From: Auriscalpium vulgare
Lineage: Eukaryota; Basidiomycota; Agaricomycetes; Russulales; Auriscalpiaceae
NCBI GenBank assembly: GCA_019915015.1
Contig: JAHBBC010000029.1
Span: forward strand, 186,001 to 250,000
Length of the DNA stretch: 64,000 bases
Direction of reading: 5' to 3'
The notes beneath the pieces were generated by a model, which saw only the letters and a list, made by a program, of their open reading frames with translations, made no database searches and had not been told where the DNA came from. How positions within the stretch are numbered: position 1 is the stretch's first letter; every line of letters starts with the position of its first letter. The position numbers were made by a program, and so were the translations under genes. This document shows, one piece after another, positions 11,226-23,134 of this stretch.

Positions 11226-14200
11226 ATGGCACCAAGCAAAGCGAACGCTCCAAAAAATGATTCAATGAAGCAAAAGAGCCTCGTGGGGTGGCTGTCAAAG
11301 TCGACACCCGGCGGCAGCGCGACCAAGACCAAACCCCGCGTCGCGTCGCGTCCTGAACAGCCTTCCAGTCCTACGCGCGAATCCGCGTTCCAAACTCCCG
11401 CGTCGAAGAAAAGCGCTGGGCGCTTTGACTCTCCTGCTGTTAAGAGCGCGACATACACGCGTTCATCTGATGGAGGGAGCAGCTTCAAAGACACCCCGCC
11501 TACCAGCGACCCTATTGATGTCGACTTGCTGTCTGAGGATGACGAGCCGAAGGGACCCGTGAGTAGTGACCTCTCTTTCAGGGACACGCTGACTTGAAAC
11601 CGCGGCAGAAACGGTTGAAGCGCAAGATGGTTGTGGAAGAATCTGACGAGGAGAACGGAGGCATCGACGCGATCGCGTACAAGAAAGGCCCATCTGCATA
11701 CCGTCCATCCCCGGAGCCAGAGGAGAAGGTCTCTAGGCGTGCGTGTGTCCCGGGTTCTGACAATGCTCTATTGCTAATTCGTCGACATGGCGCATACAGC
11801 TAAGAAGCCTCGCGTTTCCGTGCTTCCCTCGGACGAGGAAGAAGACGAGGTCAAGCCGTCCTTCGCCGGGCGACTCAGCAAATTCAAAAAATCCCCAAAG
11901 AAGAAAGGTGCGCGGAGCATACTTTTCTTGCATGGCCACGATAGTCTGATTCAGCGCGTCGTCTACTAGCGCGCTCGGTGAAGTCCGATGACGAAGACTT
12001 CATTGTTCCAGACGAGGACGAGGACGACATCCCTTCGCGTTCTGTCTCGCGCGCCTCCACGCGCTCGTCTAGGACTTCTGCGCTTACGAGTGAGGATGAC
12101 GAGGTGGATGTTGAGCCCAAGAAGAAGGCCGGCAAGCCGCGCAAGCCGCCTCTCGCCAAGGGTGGTGCTCCCATCGGCGGCGATTCGAGTAGCAGTTTCC
12201 TGACAGCCGCAGAGCGTCGTGAGCTCGCTCTCAAGGAGGACAAGAAATCCCAAGAAGATCCATTCTCATTCCTCGTCGACCCCAAGGACGTGAGCGGGTT
12301 TGCGTCAGGGTTCGCTATTCACCTGCTGACGGTGGACAACAGAAAGACGGTATAAGACCAGGTGAACCAGGTTACGACCCGCGGACGTTATACATCCCAC
12401 GATCTGCATGGGACCACTTCACCAATTTCGAGAAGCAGGTGCGCTGTCTGGTGGGTATATATGCGCCTTCCGTATCTGACGTACAGCAGTTTTGGGAGAT
12501 CAAACAAAACCACTATGATACTGTACGTGAATATGCTCGACGCTCGCGCAGACGCAGATTTGACACGCATCCAACTTTAGGTGCTTTTCTTCCAGAAAGG
12601 GTGAGTAATTTCGCCAAGGGCGAGTTTTCAAGTCAATTTTATGGCATCAATGTGCTGCACAGGAAATTCTTCGAGGTAAGTTGGTCAGGTGTAGCTGGTA
12701 AGCAGTCATCTAAATTCTCCTCAGCTCTACGAGGAAGATGCAAGGATCGGACATCGCGAATTCGATCTCAAGCTCACGCAACGTGTCAAGATGTCCATGG
12801 TACGCCTTGTCCTTATCTATTGTTTTTTCATGTCTATTTACAAGGTTCTGGAGGTGGGAGTGCCGGAGATGAGCTTTAATTTCTGGGCAGCGTATGCGTC
12901 TTTTCTATCCAATTCAATCATATTCTTACCTGCTTTGCCAGCAAATTCCTCGCCAAAGGCTACAAGGTTGGCCGCGTCGACCAAGCTGAGACAGCCTTGG
13001 GGGCTGAGATGCGTGTCGCAGCTAACAAAGGGAAAGGCAAAGTCGTGGCAGATAAGCAGAAGGATAAGATTGTCCAGCGGTACGCTCAGATAGCTCATGG
13101 ATTGCTAGAAATAATTGACAACGCTTCACAGCGAGCTGCACAAAGTCTATACCAACGGCACACTTGTCGATGAAGAGCTGCTTACGGACGAGCAGGCCGG
13201 TCACTGTATCTCCATCCGCGAAGATGAGGACAGTGGTGAGCACGGAGGCTTTGGCATCTGCGTGCTTGATAGCGCGACGAGCGAGTTCAACTTGAGCGTG
13301 TTCGAGGACGATATCTGCCGCACCAAGCTAGAGACTTTGATGCGTCAGCTCCGTCCCAAGGAACTTATTTTCACGAAGGTGCGCAGGTCCCTACATACGC
13401 CAAGCAAACGGGGCCCATCTGAAGTGCTCATTCACAGGGAACGCTCTCTGTTTCGACTACACGACTTCTTAAATCCATCTTGCCGGACGCGTGCTTGTGG
13501 ACCAGCCTGCGCGACGTTGAGGGCTTTGACTACGACAAGACTCTCAAGGAAGTGAAGACGATGTACGGGAGCGGTGAGGAGGATGCGATGGATGATGACG
13601 GTATGACGGGTGTGCCCTCGGCGATCCAGGCCATGCTTGGGTACAAAACCGCCATCGAAGCCTTAGGCTCAATGATCTGGTTCGTCTTGCTCTCTGCAAC
13701 CTCAACCGCTAGGACTGACTGAGCGTGCGTGCTAGGTACCTGCGCCAGCTCAATATCGACAAGGACATCCTTTCGATGAAAAACTTCAACGTTTACGACC
13801 CGATGAAGCGCGGACAGGGCCTGGTCCTCGATGGACAGACACTCGCTCATATCGAGGTGCTTCTGAATAGTGAGGGTACTGAAGAGGGTTCGTTGCTGAA
13901 GCTTCTGGGCCGCTGTGTCACGCCATTTGGTTTGTTTTTTTGAGGACCTCCGAAGACTAGAGATTTTGATGATACATACAACAGGTAAACGCCTATTCCG
14001 CATCTGGCTCTGCATGCCACTGCGTGAAGTTGCCGACATCAACGCTAGGTGAGATCTATGCTTCTCATACGAGCTTCAGTGCAACTGACGTTGACTAACC
14101 ATGATTAGATTGGACGCCGTCCAAGACCTTCTGAATCACCCGCAATTTGAGATGGACTTCTTGGAGCTAGCGAAGGGCTTACCCGACTTGGAGCGGATTG

Positions 14201-16510
14201 TATCCCGCATCCATGCGAAGAATTGCAAGGTCAAGGACTTCCTCAAGGTTCTTTCTGTGAGTGGCGTGAGACCACCGTCGTCACTACCTGGGCTCACGAA
14301 ATTTGCGTAGGCATTCAAAAAACTCAGTCAAGGTCTAGCGGCGCTTGCTGACTCCGCCGAGACTTTCGAGTCGAAGACTATTTTGGGTCTCTTGCGCAAC
14401 GCCCCGAACTTGCTCCCGAACGTCAAGAACGTAGAGTCCAGATTTGAGAAGCCAGAGAAAGGTATTGCTCCTCGCGCCGTCCTGTGTCCTCTGATCTGAC
14501 GCACCGTTTTGCTAGACACCGACGACCTCTTGCCCGTGGAGGGGAAAGACGAAGTATACGACGCAATTGCAGAGGAAATTCGCGGTTTGGAGGAGGAGCT
14601 AGACGATGAACTCAAGAAAATGGCGAAGAAGACAAAGTGAGCACCCTCTTCCTCAGAATCATACCTCACCAACACTAACGGTCATTGGAGGCTCGCTTTG
14701 ACGTACTGGCACAGTGCCACGGGAAACAAGGTAAAGGAATCTCAGATCTTTTCGTCTCAGTGGCAGTTCTTATGCATCTCTACAGGACATATACGTGGTG
14801 CAGACGAAGGCTGGCGCGGATAACATTCCCGATCAGTGGTTCAAGGTCGGTGGTACAAAGGTATGCGCGGCACCTCTCAGCTCGCTCAGACACTCACTTC
14901 CCTACCCTCCAGGCTGCGACACGCTGGAAAGTCCCGTCTCTGGCTACTACCATCCGGTCTTTGAAGGAAGCCCGCGAGCGACGCAACGTCAGCGTCAAGT
15001 CGTTCAAGTTCCGGCTCTTCGACGAGTTCGACAAGGACCGCGGCGTCTGGCTGCGTGCGATCCGCGTCATGGCTGAGTTAGACTGCCTTCTAAGTTTGGC
15101 CAAGTCATCAAACGCGCTGGGAGAGCCGTGCTGTCGCCCGCAGTTTGTTGAGGGCGACGAGGCCTTTGTGGACTTCGAACAGCTCCGTCATCCGGCGATG
15201 GCGTTGAGGACGAAGACGGACTTCATACCCAATGATGTGAAGCTAGGAAATGGCGTCGGAAGAATCGCCCTTCTGACGGGTGTGTTTAGATGCCAAAGTT
15301 CTTCCATTGATCGAACTGACCTCCTCCTAGGTCCCAACATGGGAGGCAAATCGACGGTATCTCGTCTTCAGCCTAGTATCAAGGCTGTAAATGCTGACGC
15401 CATTCCTAGGTCATGCGCATGACCGCAGCCGGCGTCGTATGGACCTTTTTTGTTTCCCTTGCCCACCACCAACTGATCAACCTCCGTAGATCATGGCTCA
15501 GATGGGTATGCTGGTCCCGGCGCGGAAAGCCCGGTACGTGCCTGCGTGTTCACTAGCATGGCTGATGTTGACAATCCGCCATAGCCTGTGCCCTGTGGAC
15601 TCCATCCTCACGCGTATGGGTGCGTATGACAACGTATTTTCAAATGCCAGTACTTTCAAGGTCGAACTGGATGAATGGTATGCTGCACCATCGCTTGCGT
15701 GTGGATGGTCAAATATAAAACGAACCACAGCTGTAAAATCCTGCGCGACGCGACGCCCAAGTCTTTGGTCATCTTGGACGGTGCGTGAGGGTGCGTTGAA
15801 CAAGGATATGTACTTAATGATCTCGGTATGTAGAGCTGGGACGCGGCACGTCGACATATGTGAGTGTTGGCTCCCCTACTCCGCGACATCCCGCTGACAG
15901 ATATTCTCCTAGGACGGCATGGCCATTGCAGGGGTGGGACACTGCTAATATACACCCGCGACCTCGCTGCTTAACTCGCCTTCCTCAGGCCGTCCTTCAC
16001 CAGCTCGCGACACACACACTGCCGCTGTCCTTCTTCGCCACACACTACGGCTCTCTTACAGATGACTTCGCGTACCACCCGAACATCCGGAACATGCACA
16101 TGGAAACCATGGTCGACGACCAGAAGCGCGAGGTATCTCACTCGCTTCCTTCCGTTCGTCACACTGACCACCGTAACATCCAGCTTGTCTTCCTCTACAA
16201 GCTCATTGACGGCATCGCGAGCTCGTCCTTCGGCACACACGTCGCGAACCTCGCCGGCGTGCCGATGGACGTCGTGCAGCGCGCGGAGGTCGTGTCAAAG
16301 GACTTTGCGGACAAGTTCCGCGCGAAGATGGAGGGGCGGCGTCAGCGCTCGGCTGCCACGCAGTTGCCCATCGACGCGCAGGCGGACTTTGCTTACCTGT
16401 ATGGGTTGGTGAAGGGTAAGCTGGAGCTGGACGCGAACCCGGTGAGGCAGCGGGAGGTGCTGAGGGGGATGAAAGCAGCAGTGGCGAGCATCTTGCGCAA
16501 GCAAGAATAA
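11226..16510 (+). CDS. MSH6: DNA mismatch repair protein MSH6
   Basis: A highly intron-split gene. ATG 11226 starts MAPSKANAPKND. An N-terminal QKSLVGWL resembles a PCNA-binding (PIP) box. An acidic, Ser-rich disordered region follows (DEEEDEVKPSF, DFIVPDEDEDDIPS). The mismatch-binding domain starts at YDPRTLYIP and includes VLFFQKGKFFELYE, whose Phe-x-Glu (FFE) is the MutS mismatch-reading motif. The connector and lever domains run through 13.1-15.1 kb. The ATPase has Walker A GPNMGGKST split by an intron at about 15,357, Walker B LVILDELGRGTSTYDG, and the ATHY signature FFATHYGSL. MSH6 pairs with MSH2 in the nucleus (MutS-alpha) to recognise base mismatches and small loops. No frame break was seen. 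A partial copy of one exon lies at 17.2 kb. Confidence 0.92.
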
Positions 16511-17194
16511 TGGTTTGTTGTGGCCAGGAGGACTGATGCATTATACCTGATTCTTGTTGCATATTACCCATCAGATTACTCATCCCCGTTTAATTGCTAT
16601 CGAAATTCTGTGTACGATACAATTGCTTTAGGATCCATTGCAGCTTCGAACAAATTCTGTAATATACATACACCTGGTGACTTCGGATGTGCTCCTGCCG
16701 CTGCTATACTGCTAAGGGCTCATAGACTTCACGGGCCGAAGTCAGGCGCGAATGCGACCATTGTCGACGACTGCGTCCGCGGTACTACATATCTTGTTCT
16801 GCGCCTCCCACGCCTCATCATCGCGCGCCTCGAACACCCGTCCGGTGCCGCGTTCCACAGAGGTGCGTCTCCAAGGTTGTCGCGTCGTTGTGAGTCCGGA
16901 TCGTGCTCTTGAGGGCGTGGAAGTTGATACCGGCGGTGGACGTCGCACTCCGTGACAGTGAGCACCGGTGACATCAAAATCAATCATGATTGAGTTAGAC
17001 GGCGAGCAAGGTAATTTGTGAGTCTCGAGGCAGCGACGATGGTCGGAGGGACCAACAAATTTGCCGGCGGCCGGCTTGACGGGTACCTTTTGGGCCGAGA
17101 TATGCTATATGGGCCGGACATTGGGCCCCAAAGATTCTATAGGCTGAGGATTTGGCCACTTTGGGCCTCAAATGCGGGGTCCACCACTCGGCGC
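16511..17194. other. intergenic region after MSH6
   Basis: No supported gene. The minus strand has a short open stretch at 16,742-16,987 (VERGTGRVFEARDDEAWEAQ) that reads protein-like, but I cannot place it in a family. The word TTCTGTAATATACATACA at about 16,655 recurs at 17,396. Confidence 0.35.
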
Positions 17195-17440
17195 CTAACG
17201 TCTATGTGGCACTTGTCGAAGAAGAGCTGCTTACGGACGAGCAGGACCACTGTATCTCCATCCGCCAGGATGAAGACAGTGGCGAGCACGGAAGATTCGG
17301 CATCTGCGCGATAGCGCGACGAGCGACTTCAATTTGACGGTCTTCGAGGACCCAGGGATCCATTCATTGCACTAGATATCAGCTTTTGAACACATTCTGT
17401 AATATACATACATCTGGCGACTTCGGCATTACCCCTACAG
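17195..17440 (+). pseudogene. MSH6 fragment joined to a copy of the MSH6 3' flank
   Basis: Bases 17,195-17,352 copy the MSH6 exon segment at about 13,138-13,312: LVEEELLTDEQ, HCISIRQDEDSGEHGRFGIC, then a frameshift before the DLTVFED equivalent. Directly after it, 17,352-17,440 repeats MSH6 downstream DNA at 16,630-16,700 (GGATCCATT, TTCTGTAATATACATACA, GGCGACTTCGG). A decayed MSH6 tandem copy with a large internal deletion would produce this arrangement. No start, ATPase or splice context remains. Confidence 0.75.
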
Positions 17441-17454
17441 ACGATCCATACACT

Positions 17455-18862
17455 TCACAACCTCGCGCCCGCGATGTGCGCCGCCTCCTGCGCCCGCTGT
17501 TTGGCAGCTGCCTCCGCCTCTTCCTCTGTGACGAGCACGATATCGAATTTGAGCAGCTTGAACGTTGAGCCCTTCGCAAACCCGCGCTTGCGCGCCTCCG
17601 CCTCGTCGTCGATGTCCGTGAGTTTCTACGACGGTTCCACAAGATAACAATTGAGATGACTGAGAGGCAGAGAGGAGGCAACGGGCACGCACGACGACGA
17701 GCGACTTCTTGACGCCGAACACGACGTCGCTGGACAGGTACGGGTCACCCTCGGGGTACACAGCGGTGGTGAGCTTCCTGTAGCCCGGCGCGTCGATCAT
17801 GAGGTGCAGGTGGTTCGGGCGGATGTTGTGCCGCCGCAGGAGTAGCAGCAGGTCGCCCACCGGACCCTGGCGCTCGGATAAGCAAAAATGGACGGAGACG
17901 AGGGAAGGCGGATGCGCACGTCGCCGGGGATTGGGTATGCGACGGGGACAACTGCACGGTACGCGAAGCGCCCGTCCGCGTCTGAGTGCACGCGCCCGCG
18001 GCAGTCGGGCGCCGCGCGGTCGCTATACTGCGTATCGTAGTAGCCTTGAGAGAAGGGGAAATGTGAGATGATGGCGCGCGCAAGGCGGGAGCTGGGGCGG
18101 CGTACCGTTGGCATCGGTCTCCCAGGTTTCGATGGCCGCGTTGGAGATCGGCGTGCCGTCCGTCGCGAGCACGCGCCCCTCGACGAACATATACTCGCCC
18201 TTGCCCTCCGACGCAATCGACTCGCCTTGCTCCACTATCTCACCCAGAATCCGCATCAGTCCGCATGTACGCGGGACAGCACGGGTACGCACCGTCTAGC
18301 GCGTCCTCCGTGAAGAACGGGCCGAGCACGCTGCTCTCCGTCGCGCTGCCCACCGCGGGGTTGTTGAGCGCGTCGACGAGCGCGGACACGCCGAGCACGT
18401 CCGAGAGCAGGATGACCTCCTGCCGCAGCGGCGTGCATGTCTGCCCCGTGCGCGTGAGGAACTGGATCGCGGACATCCATTCCTCCGTCGTGATGCTGTA
18501 TGGTTAACGGTGAACACAGTACACTACTTACAGGATGGCGATGGGACGCACCTGGTCTCGGTGATGAATTCGTGCATCTTCGTGATGAGGTTGCGGAAGA
18601 TGAGCCGCGTGCGGCTGGCGAGGCCGGTGTCAGGAGGATGGGATGTCACGGCGGGTGGGTACGCACGGGTCGGGCGCGAGGTCGGTGAGCGCGAGCAGAT
18701 TGCTCGTGATGATCTCTGGGCGGTCGGGGAACTGCATCGCGGATCGTGCAACGATTAGCTCCTTTCCGCGCGCAGACAGGAATAACGCACAGGGAGAGGG
18801 ATCTCGGGCGCGGGGATGCCGTTCGAGACTGCGGCGTGTACTGTAGGTTCCTCGGCAGACAT
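17455..18862 (-). CDS. intradiol ring-cleavage (catechol/hydroxyquinol-type) dioxygenase
   Basis: From ATG 18862, MSAEEPTVHAAVSNG leads into an N-terminal helical dioxygenase domain (ALTDLAPDP, MHEFITETR, TTEEWMSAIQFL, EVILLSDVLGVSALVDAL, ATESSVLGPFF). The catalytic barrel follows with MFVEGRVLATDGTPI, AAIETWETDANG, YYDTQY, a YPIPGDGPVGDLL turn and RPNHLHLMI. The Tyr of the YDTQY/AYPIP segments and the two His of NHLH are the expected Fe(III) ligands of intradiol dioxygenases. KLTTAVYPEGDPYLSSDVVFGVK is strongly conserved. The C-terminus is Ala/Glu-rich (EEEAEAAAKQRAQEAAHIAGARL). Such enzymes cleave catechols or hydroxyquinol between the hydroxyls, feeding the 3-oxoadipate pathway used after lignin or aromatic breakdown. 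The substrate cannot be fixed from sequence alone. About six introns. Confidence 0.87.
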
Positions 18863-19480
18863 GTCCTCAGTCGTTGTGCGTCGTCGGTGAGGTGGAAAAG
18901 ATGAGGAGAGGACGGGAGGAAGAGGTGTACAATAAGTACAGTATCAGGATTACGAGAGGAGGTGCCATGCTCCGAAAGCACGTCCACATATGGGGCTCGC
19001 GTTCGCGCGCGACGGCCGCGTCTGCTGACTGCAGGCGCGTCGCTCGAACATCTCACCCGGGGTGCAGAGTTGGACCGGGAGGCGGCATCTCGCGCGTTCC
19101 ATCATGCGTGGTCTGTGCGCGACTCGGAGGTGGCATCATCCTCCGACGCTGTACGGAACAAGTACGGAGGCCGGCCGCAACGCCGGCCGAGCTCGGGGGA
19201 CTTGCTGGGGACGGAGACGGGGCGAAGTGGTAGCCAAGTGCATTGAACAGCTGGGACGCCAACTCGACATGGTCGGCCTGTGCAGGTCTCGGTCGTAGCG
19301 GACCAGCCACACGAGCTTGCGAACAGCACAGATCGGAAGAAGGCCGCTGTGTGCGAGGGACTCGGCGGGGTGGGTGCGGCAAAACGAGGGGTTTCGCACA
19401 AGATCCTCAATGAGTATTTATATATATATGACGAGGTGAGCAGGAGGACAATATTTGAAATTATATATGCGATTGGGTCT
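18863..19480. other. intergenic, no gene recognised
   Basis: This holds the dioxygenase promoter and GC-rich DNA with a small inverted repeat (AGGCCGGCCGCAACGCCGGCCG) near 19,169-19,190. Frames are open because of base composition, but nothing resembles a known protein. Confidence 0.4.
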
Positions 19481-19539
19481 GTTTCTGTTGGTTTGCTCGG
19501 ACAGAAAAGCTGAAGGGCCTCCGACGGCCCGCCAGGCCG

Positions 19540-19770
19540 CCTTGGTCGCCGGTCGGTCCTCTCGCCTCTTTCTTCAGCTCATCTCTTTCACACTCATCCG
19601 CCTTCCGCACAGATCTCAGCTTCATAGCATCTTCATTCCGAGCAGCCGCAGACTTGAGCATATCATCGCGTACTCGGGAAATCAAGCGTGCTCCGCGCGG
19701 AACCTCATTGTCAGTCCTGATCTTATGGCTATCGAGACTTCATTCAATTGATTTTGATGCATGGTCAATG
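19540..19770 (+). pseudogene. RAD51C-like fragment, copy B (inverted orientation)
   Basis: The plus strand carries the 3' half of the RAD51C-like module: GTCGGTCCTCTCGC, then CGCACAG-ATCTCAGC, GCCGCAGACTTGAGCAT, ATCGCGTACT-GGAAATCAAGC and GCGCGGAACCTCA. The reading frame is lost and the Walker A exon is absent. It lies upstream of DUF6533 copy B, as the corresponding piece does in the other copies. Confidence 0.65.
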
Positions 19771-20235
19771 TCAGATTAGTTATGATCACCGACACCGGTA
19801 TCGTAGATTCTTAAGCCGCAATTGTCAGCAAAGCTGCTCAAGCCCGATGTGTACCATCACATGGCAAGGGTATGACTCACCCTGCACCCCGCACCCTGCA
19901 CTTCAGGAGGGCATCCAGTCTGCGGGCGTCATTACATGCACGGACGACGTCGACATGCGGCATTGTTGCAACACGGGCAGACTCGACATCCCCATCCCAT
20001 GAACCTGCGGGCCTCGCTCCAGCAATCGTACGGCTGTCGGTAATCTACGAGCTGCGCTGGTCCGACAGATACACGATAAGTAGTTGATGGCGACTCCAAC
20101 TGTCAGAAGGACATCGACTTCCTTTGATTTACTGCTGGCCGATACGACTCAGCATTCTCACTACAACCGCGTTTCCCGCTGCACTATTGCTTTATAAGTA
20201 ATTGATGCTCGGGGCATGCATTGGAATGCCCATTT
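19771..20235 (+). repeat. conserved unassigned block upstream of DUF6533, copy B
   Basis: This is the inverted counterpart of the 45.66-46.05 kb block. Shared words include GTACCATCACATGGCAAG, ATCCAGTCTGC, GCAGACTCGACATC, CAACTGTCAGAA and ACAACCGCGTTTCCCGCTGCAC. The coding text is interrupted. Confidence 0.6.
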
Positions 20236-20253
20236 AAACTCCTCGAAAGCATA

Positions 20254-22270
20254 ATGGCGGACGTACAACTACCGATCCCACTCGAGGTCCTCAAGGACCT
20301 GATAGTCCATGGTCTCAACAGTCTTTTTGATGTGCGGTACTCCGCCTGTGAGTCTTGCTTTCTCATTCGAGGCTTGCCTTACATTGTATTTTGCAGTGTC
20401 AGCGTCTACTGTATGCTCGGTTTCTGGGAATACGGTGAGCAATTTTCAAACGCTCGTCATGCATTTCTTAATATAAATTCTCGACAGCAATAACATTTGA
20501 TCAAGAGGTGTGTGTTCACTGTCCCTCGCAAGCCCATTCCCAATCTTGACATTGTTTGACGGCAAAGGTGGAGTTAGTATGGGTATGGGGCGTGTCGTCT
20601 CTTCCACTGGTTGACTACTCATGCTGTGGTCGATCTAACAATCCTCTTGGACGAAAGGAAAGATCCTATTTCTCGCTGTGAGTCCAATATCACTCCGCCA
20701 CTGGCTCCGTTCGAAGCTCCGTCTGATCTTTGCCCGCTCTGCCCAAAGATCCGTTATTACACGGTTTCAGCTGCCAGGTACGTGTATACCAAGTCTTAAA
20801 TGACGACAGCTCAACGGTTTTTACAGCTGCAATACTTATGGTGAGACTGCGTCCGTTCGGCCTTCCATGGGCCTCCGAAGCGCATTGCTGATCGGTGCCA
20901 TCGACTCGAGCTGTCTTCACGACCAATTTGACTCTAAGAGTGCGGCACCTTTCATAACTGCAGTCGTAGCGAAGCTGATGCCTACGGACCCCTCCAGTTG
21001 TATGTGTGCACTACCGCTCTGATGAAATTGATCTGATAAGACACCAACGTCGCTTTGCGAATCAGCTGTAAACTTCACACTAGCCACCCATGTGCCACCT
21101 GTATGCTAGAGATGCTCATCTTTCCGAAGGCAAGTTCTGGGTCATCTGGCAGGGTGGCCTCAACGGCTTGATTGTGAACGTCGCCATTGCCCAAGGTTAG
21201 CACCATTCACTCTCCTTGCACCGAACACGGTCTCATATTTCCAGGGATTTTGATTATGCGAGTTCGCGCCCTGCACAAAAACTCCCGGACCATCAATATA
21301 GTTCTATACGGGAGTTTCTTTCTGACCCTGGTTGCAACAGCTAGCATCATGGGCTACGCCATCGCGAATGCGCCCAGTACGTTGCCTCTCCTCCGTTCTT
21401 CCGCCTTCCTCCCACCTATACATGCTCCCGCGAAAATGTCGCTGACGCCGTCCACTGACAGTTGACGTCTTAGAGTTCCCGCCATACGCAACCTGTACCA
21501 TCGGGACCGTCCCGACGTACCTCTCAACGTACTTCATCCCCATCTACATGCTCGAGACGCTGCTCGCTGGTCTGGCGGTCTACAAGTGGCTGAAGGACGT
21601 CGGCTTCCGTGTGACCAGCCCATGGCAGGGATTCGGGCCCAAGCTGATGTATGTGCTCGTGCGGGACTCGGTTCTGTACTTCTTTGCGTACGTGCGGTGC
21701 CTTACACTTGCGAGCGACTGCTTATCGCCTCCCCTCCTGCAGCATGAGCACACTGTACACTCTCAACAATGTCCTGTGGAGGACAAGTCCCGTATGTCTT
21801 CTACCCTCTACGCTTCTCGCCTAAGCTAACTTCTCGAACAACAGGACCTCTTCGAGGTGCCCGTTGTCTTCCTTTCTGCGGCCGCTAGCCTTCTCGGCCA
21901 GCGGCTCATCCTCAACATGCGCGCGCGGACGATCCGGGGGACGGTCTTGGATTCCGTTGGAGGGTGGCGTGGCGAGCCAACCGACAGCCACGAGATGTCG
22001 CTCGCCAGCAGGTCGCTGGGCGGCAGCGCCGCTCGTACCGTTGTCCTGAAATTGTCGGAATCGACGGAGGTCACCTATGCCCCGGTCCGAAGCCAAGGAC
22101 TCGTCGCGGTGATGGAAGAGACCGAGGAGATGGAAGATACCAGAAAGGGAGCACCATCCCCCACGCTCTATCAGACTCGCCAACGCGGCGTTCGTCGGCT
22201 TCCCCTAACGCCATCATTTAGCCCATGGCATCCCGATATCGAGGCGGGAACACCGCCTAATAGCGCATAG
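20254..22270 (+). pseudogene. DUF6533 family membrane protein, copy B, probably inactive
   Basis: Exon 1 (20,254-20,347) reads MADVQLPIPLEVLKDL and ends in a GTGAGT donor. Exon 2 (from 20,397) has five extra bases relative to copy D (GCGTCTACTGTATG against GCGGCTATG), which puts it out of frame. Further on, the CTAG acceptor before the SPWTKGK exon in copies A, C and D is CTAACAATCC here, so that splice site is lost. The 3' part is still readable: MRVRALHKNSRTINIVLYGSF, LSTYFIPIYMLETLLAGLAVYKWL, LVRDSVLYFFA, DLFEVPVVFLSAAASLLGQRL and the soluble C-terminus to TAG 22,270. The two lesions suggest a young pseudogene. Confidence 0.68.
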
Positions 22271-22469
22271 TATGTCCTGGAGATCGTGGCAAAGCATTGT
22301 TCGTTAGAGTTAGAATTGTATGTACTGTGTGTTTATCTAACTTGAGTTGCAAAATCATCGATTTCGTCAACCCTAATGAGACTTCTACAGACTGTTCTGT
22401 GCTGAAGCACCGTCACAATGTATAACGCAAGGCTAATCGAAGTACACCTTCTTCGCGAGGGTATTCCCA

Positions 22470-22765
22470 CGCCAATTTGCGCGCCCGCGAATTCGGCAAA
22501 TATCTCCTCACCCGTGTACTACTTGCCCTGTACGGTGTAGAATCTGGATGGCTCGGACACTATAGCTACTTACTTGCTTCAAGTTCAATTGAGGCGACCG
22601 GCTGGCCCCGCTCATTTCCAACCACACTTGCTGTCGTGTCTGTCACTACACAGAAAGGCACTGGTTTGGATGGGTACCCACTGTGCACGACCGCGCTCTA
22701 TGATTTCGAGATGATGGCGCCGTGCGTCTCTCTAGAAATGGCGAGCGGTAATCTTTCCTGACACC
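22470..22765 (+). pseudogene. fragment of a P-loop NTPase-like gene
   Basis: The sequence ACTTGCTTCAAGTTCAATTGAGGCGACCGGCTGGCCCCGCTCATT, then GCTGTCGT-TCACTACA, GACACTGG-like and GGTTGGATGGGTA matches, in reverse complement, 46,945-47,075. The next part (GATGATGGCGCC, CTAGAAATGGCGAGCGGT, ATCTT-CCTGAC) matches 46,360-46,410. The middle of the gene, including its P-loop, is missing. It follows DUF6533 copy B directly. Confidence 0.6.
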
Positions 22766-22770
22766 ATCAT

Positions 22771-23134
22771 GACGCCTCCGGGAATTTGAAGGCAGCTGGG
22801 TGTGACCTTGTGTTGGCTAGAATTGGTGGGGGAAGCTTGAAGTTGCCGACGTGACTGAGGACATGCAGGCGTGATCACGGTATGAGGTTTCCGTTCCTAT
22901 CAGTTATATGTAATTAGGACCGCGAAGGGAGTTGGGTTTAAAGGCATAACCCAGAAATGTGGGCCCCTGGCCAGTTGTTGAATTGAACGTTGAAGGATGT
23001 GGCGGCGGCTGGGAGACTGCCGCGCCAGAGGGTCGGGCGCCAGGAGTCCCCGAACTCGGACACGTACACGGCACAGCAGCACTATAGCCCCCACAACCTC
23101 CCTCACGCCTGCTCTCTGTCTCAGCCATCGCGAC
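22771..23134. other. intergenic and promoter of the golgin gene
   Basis: No gene supported. Contains GC-rich leader sequence before ATG 23135. Confidence 0.4.
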
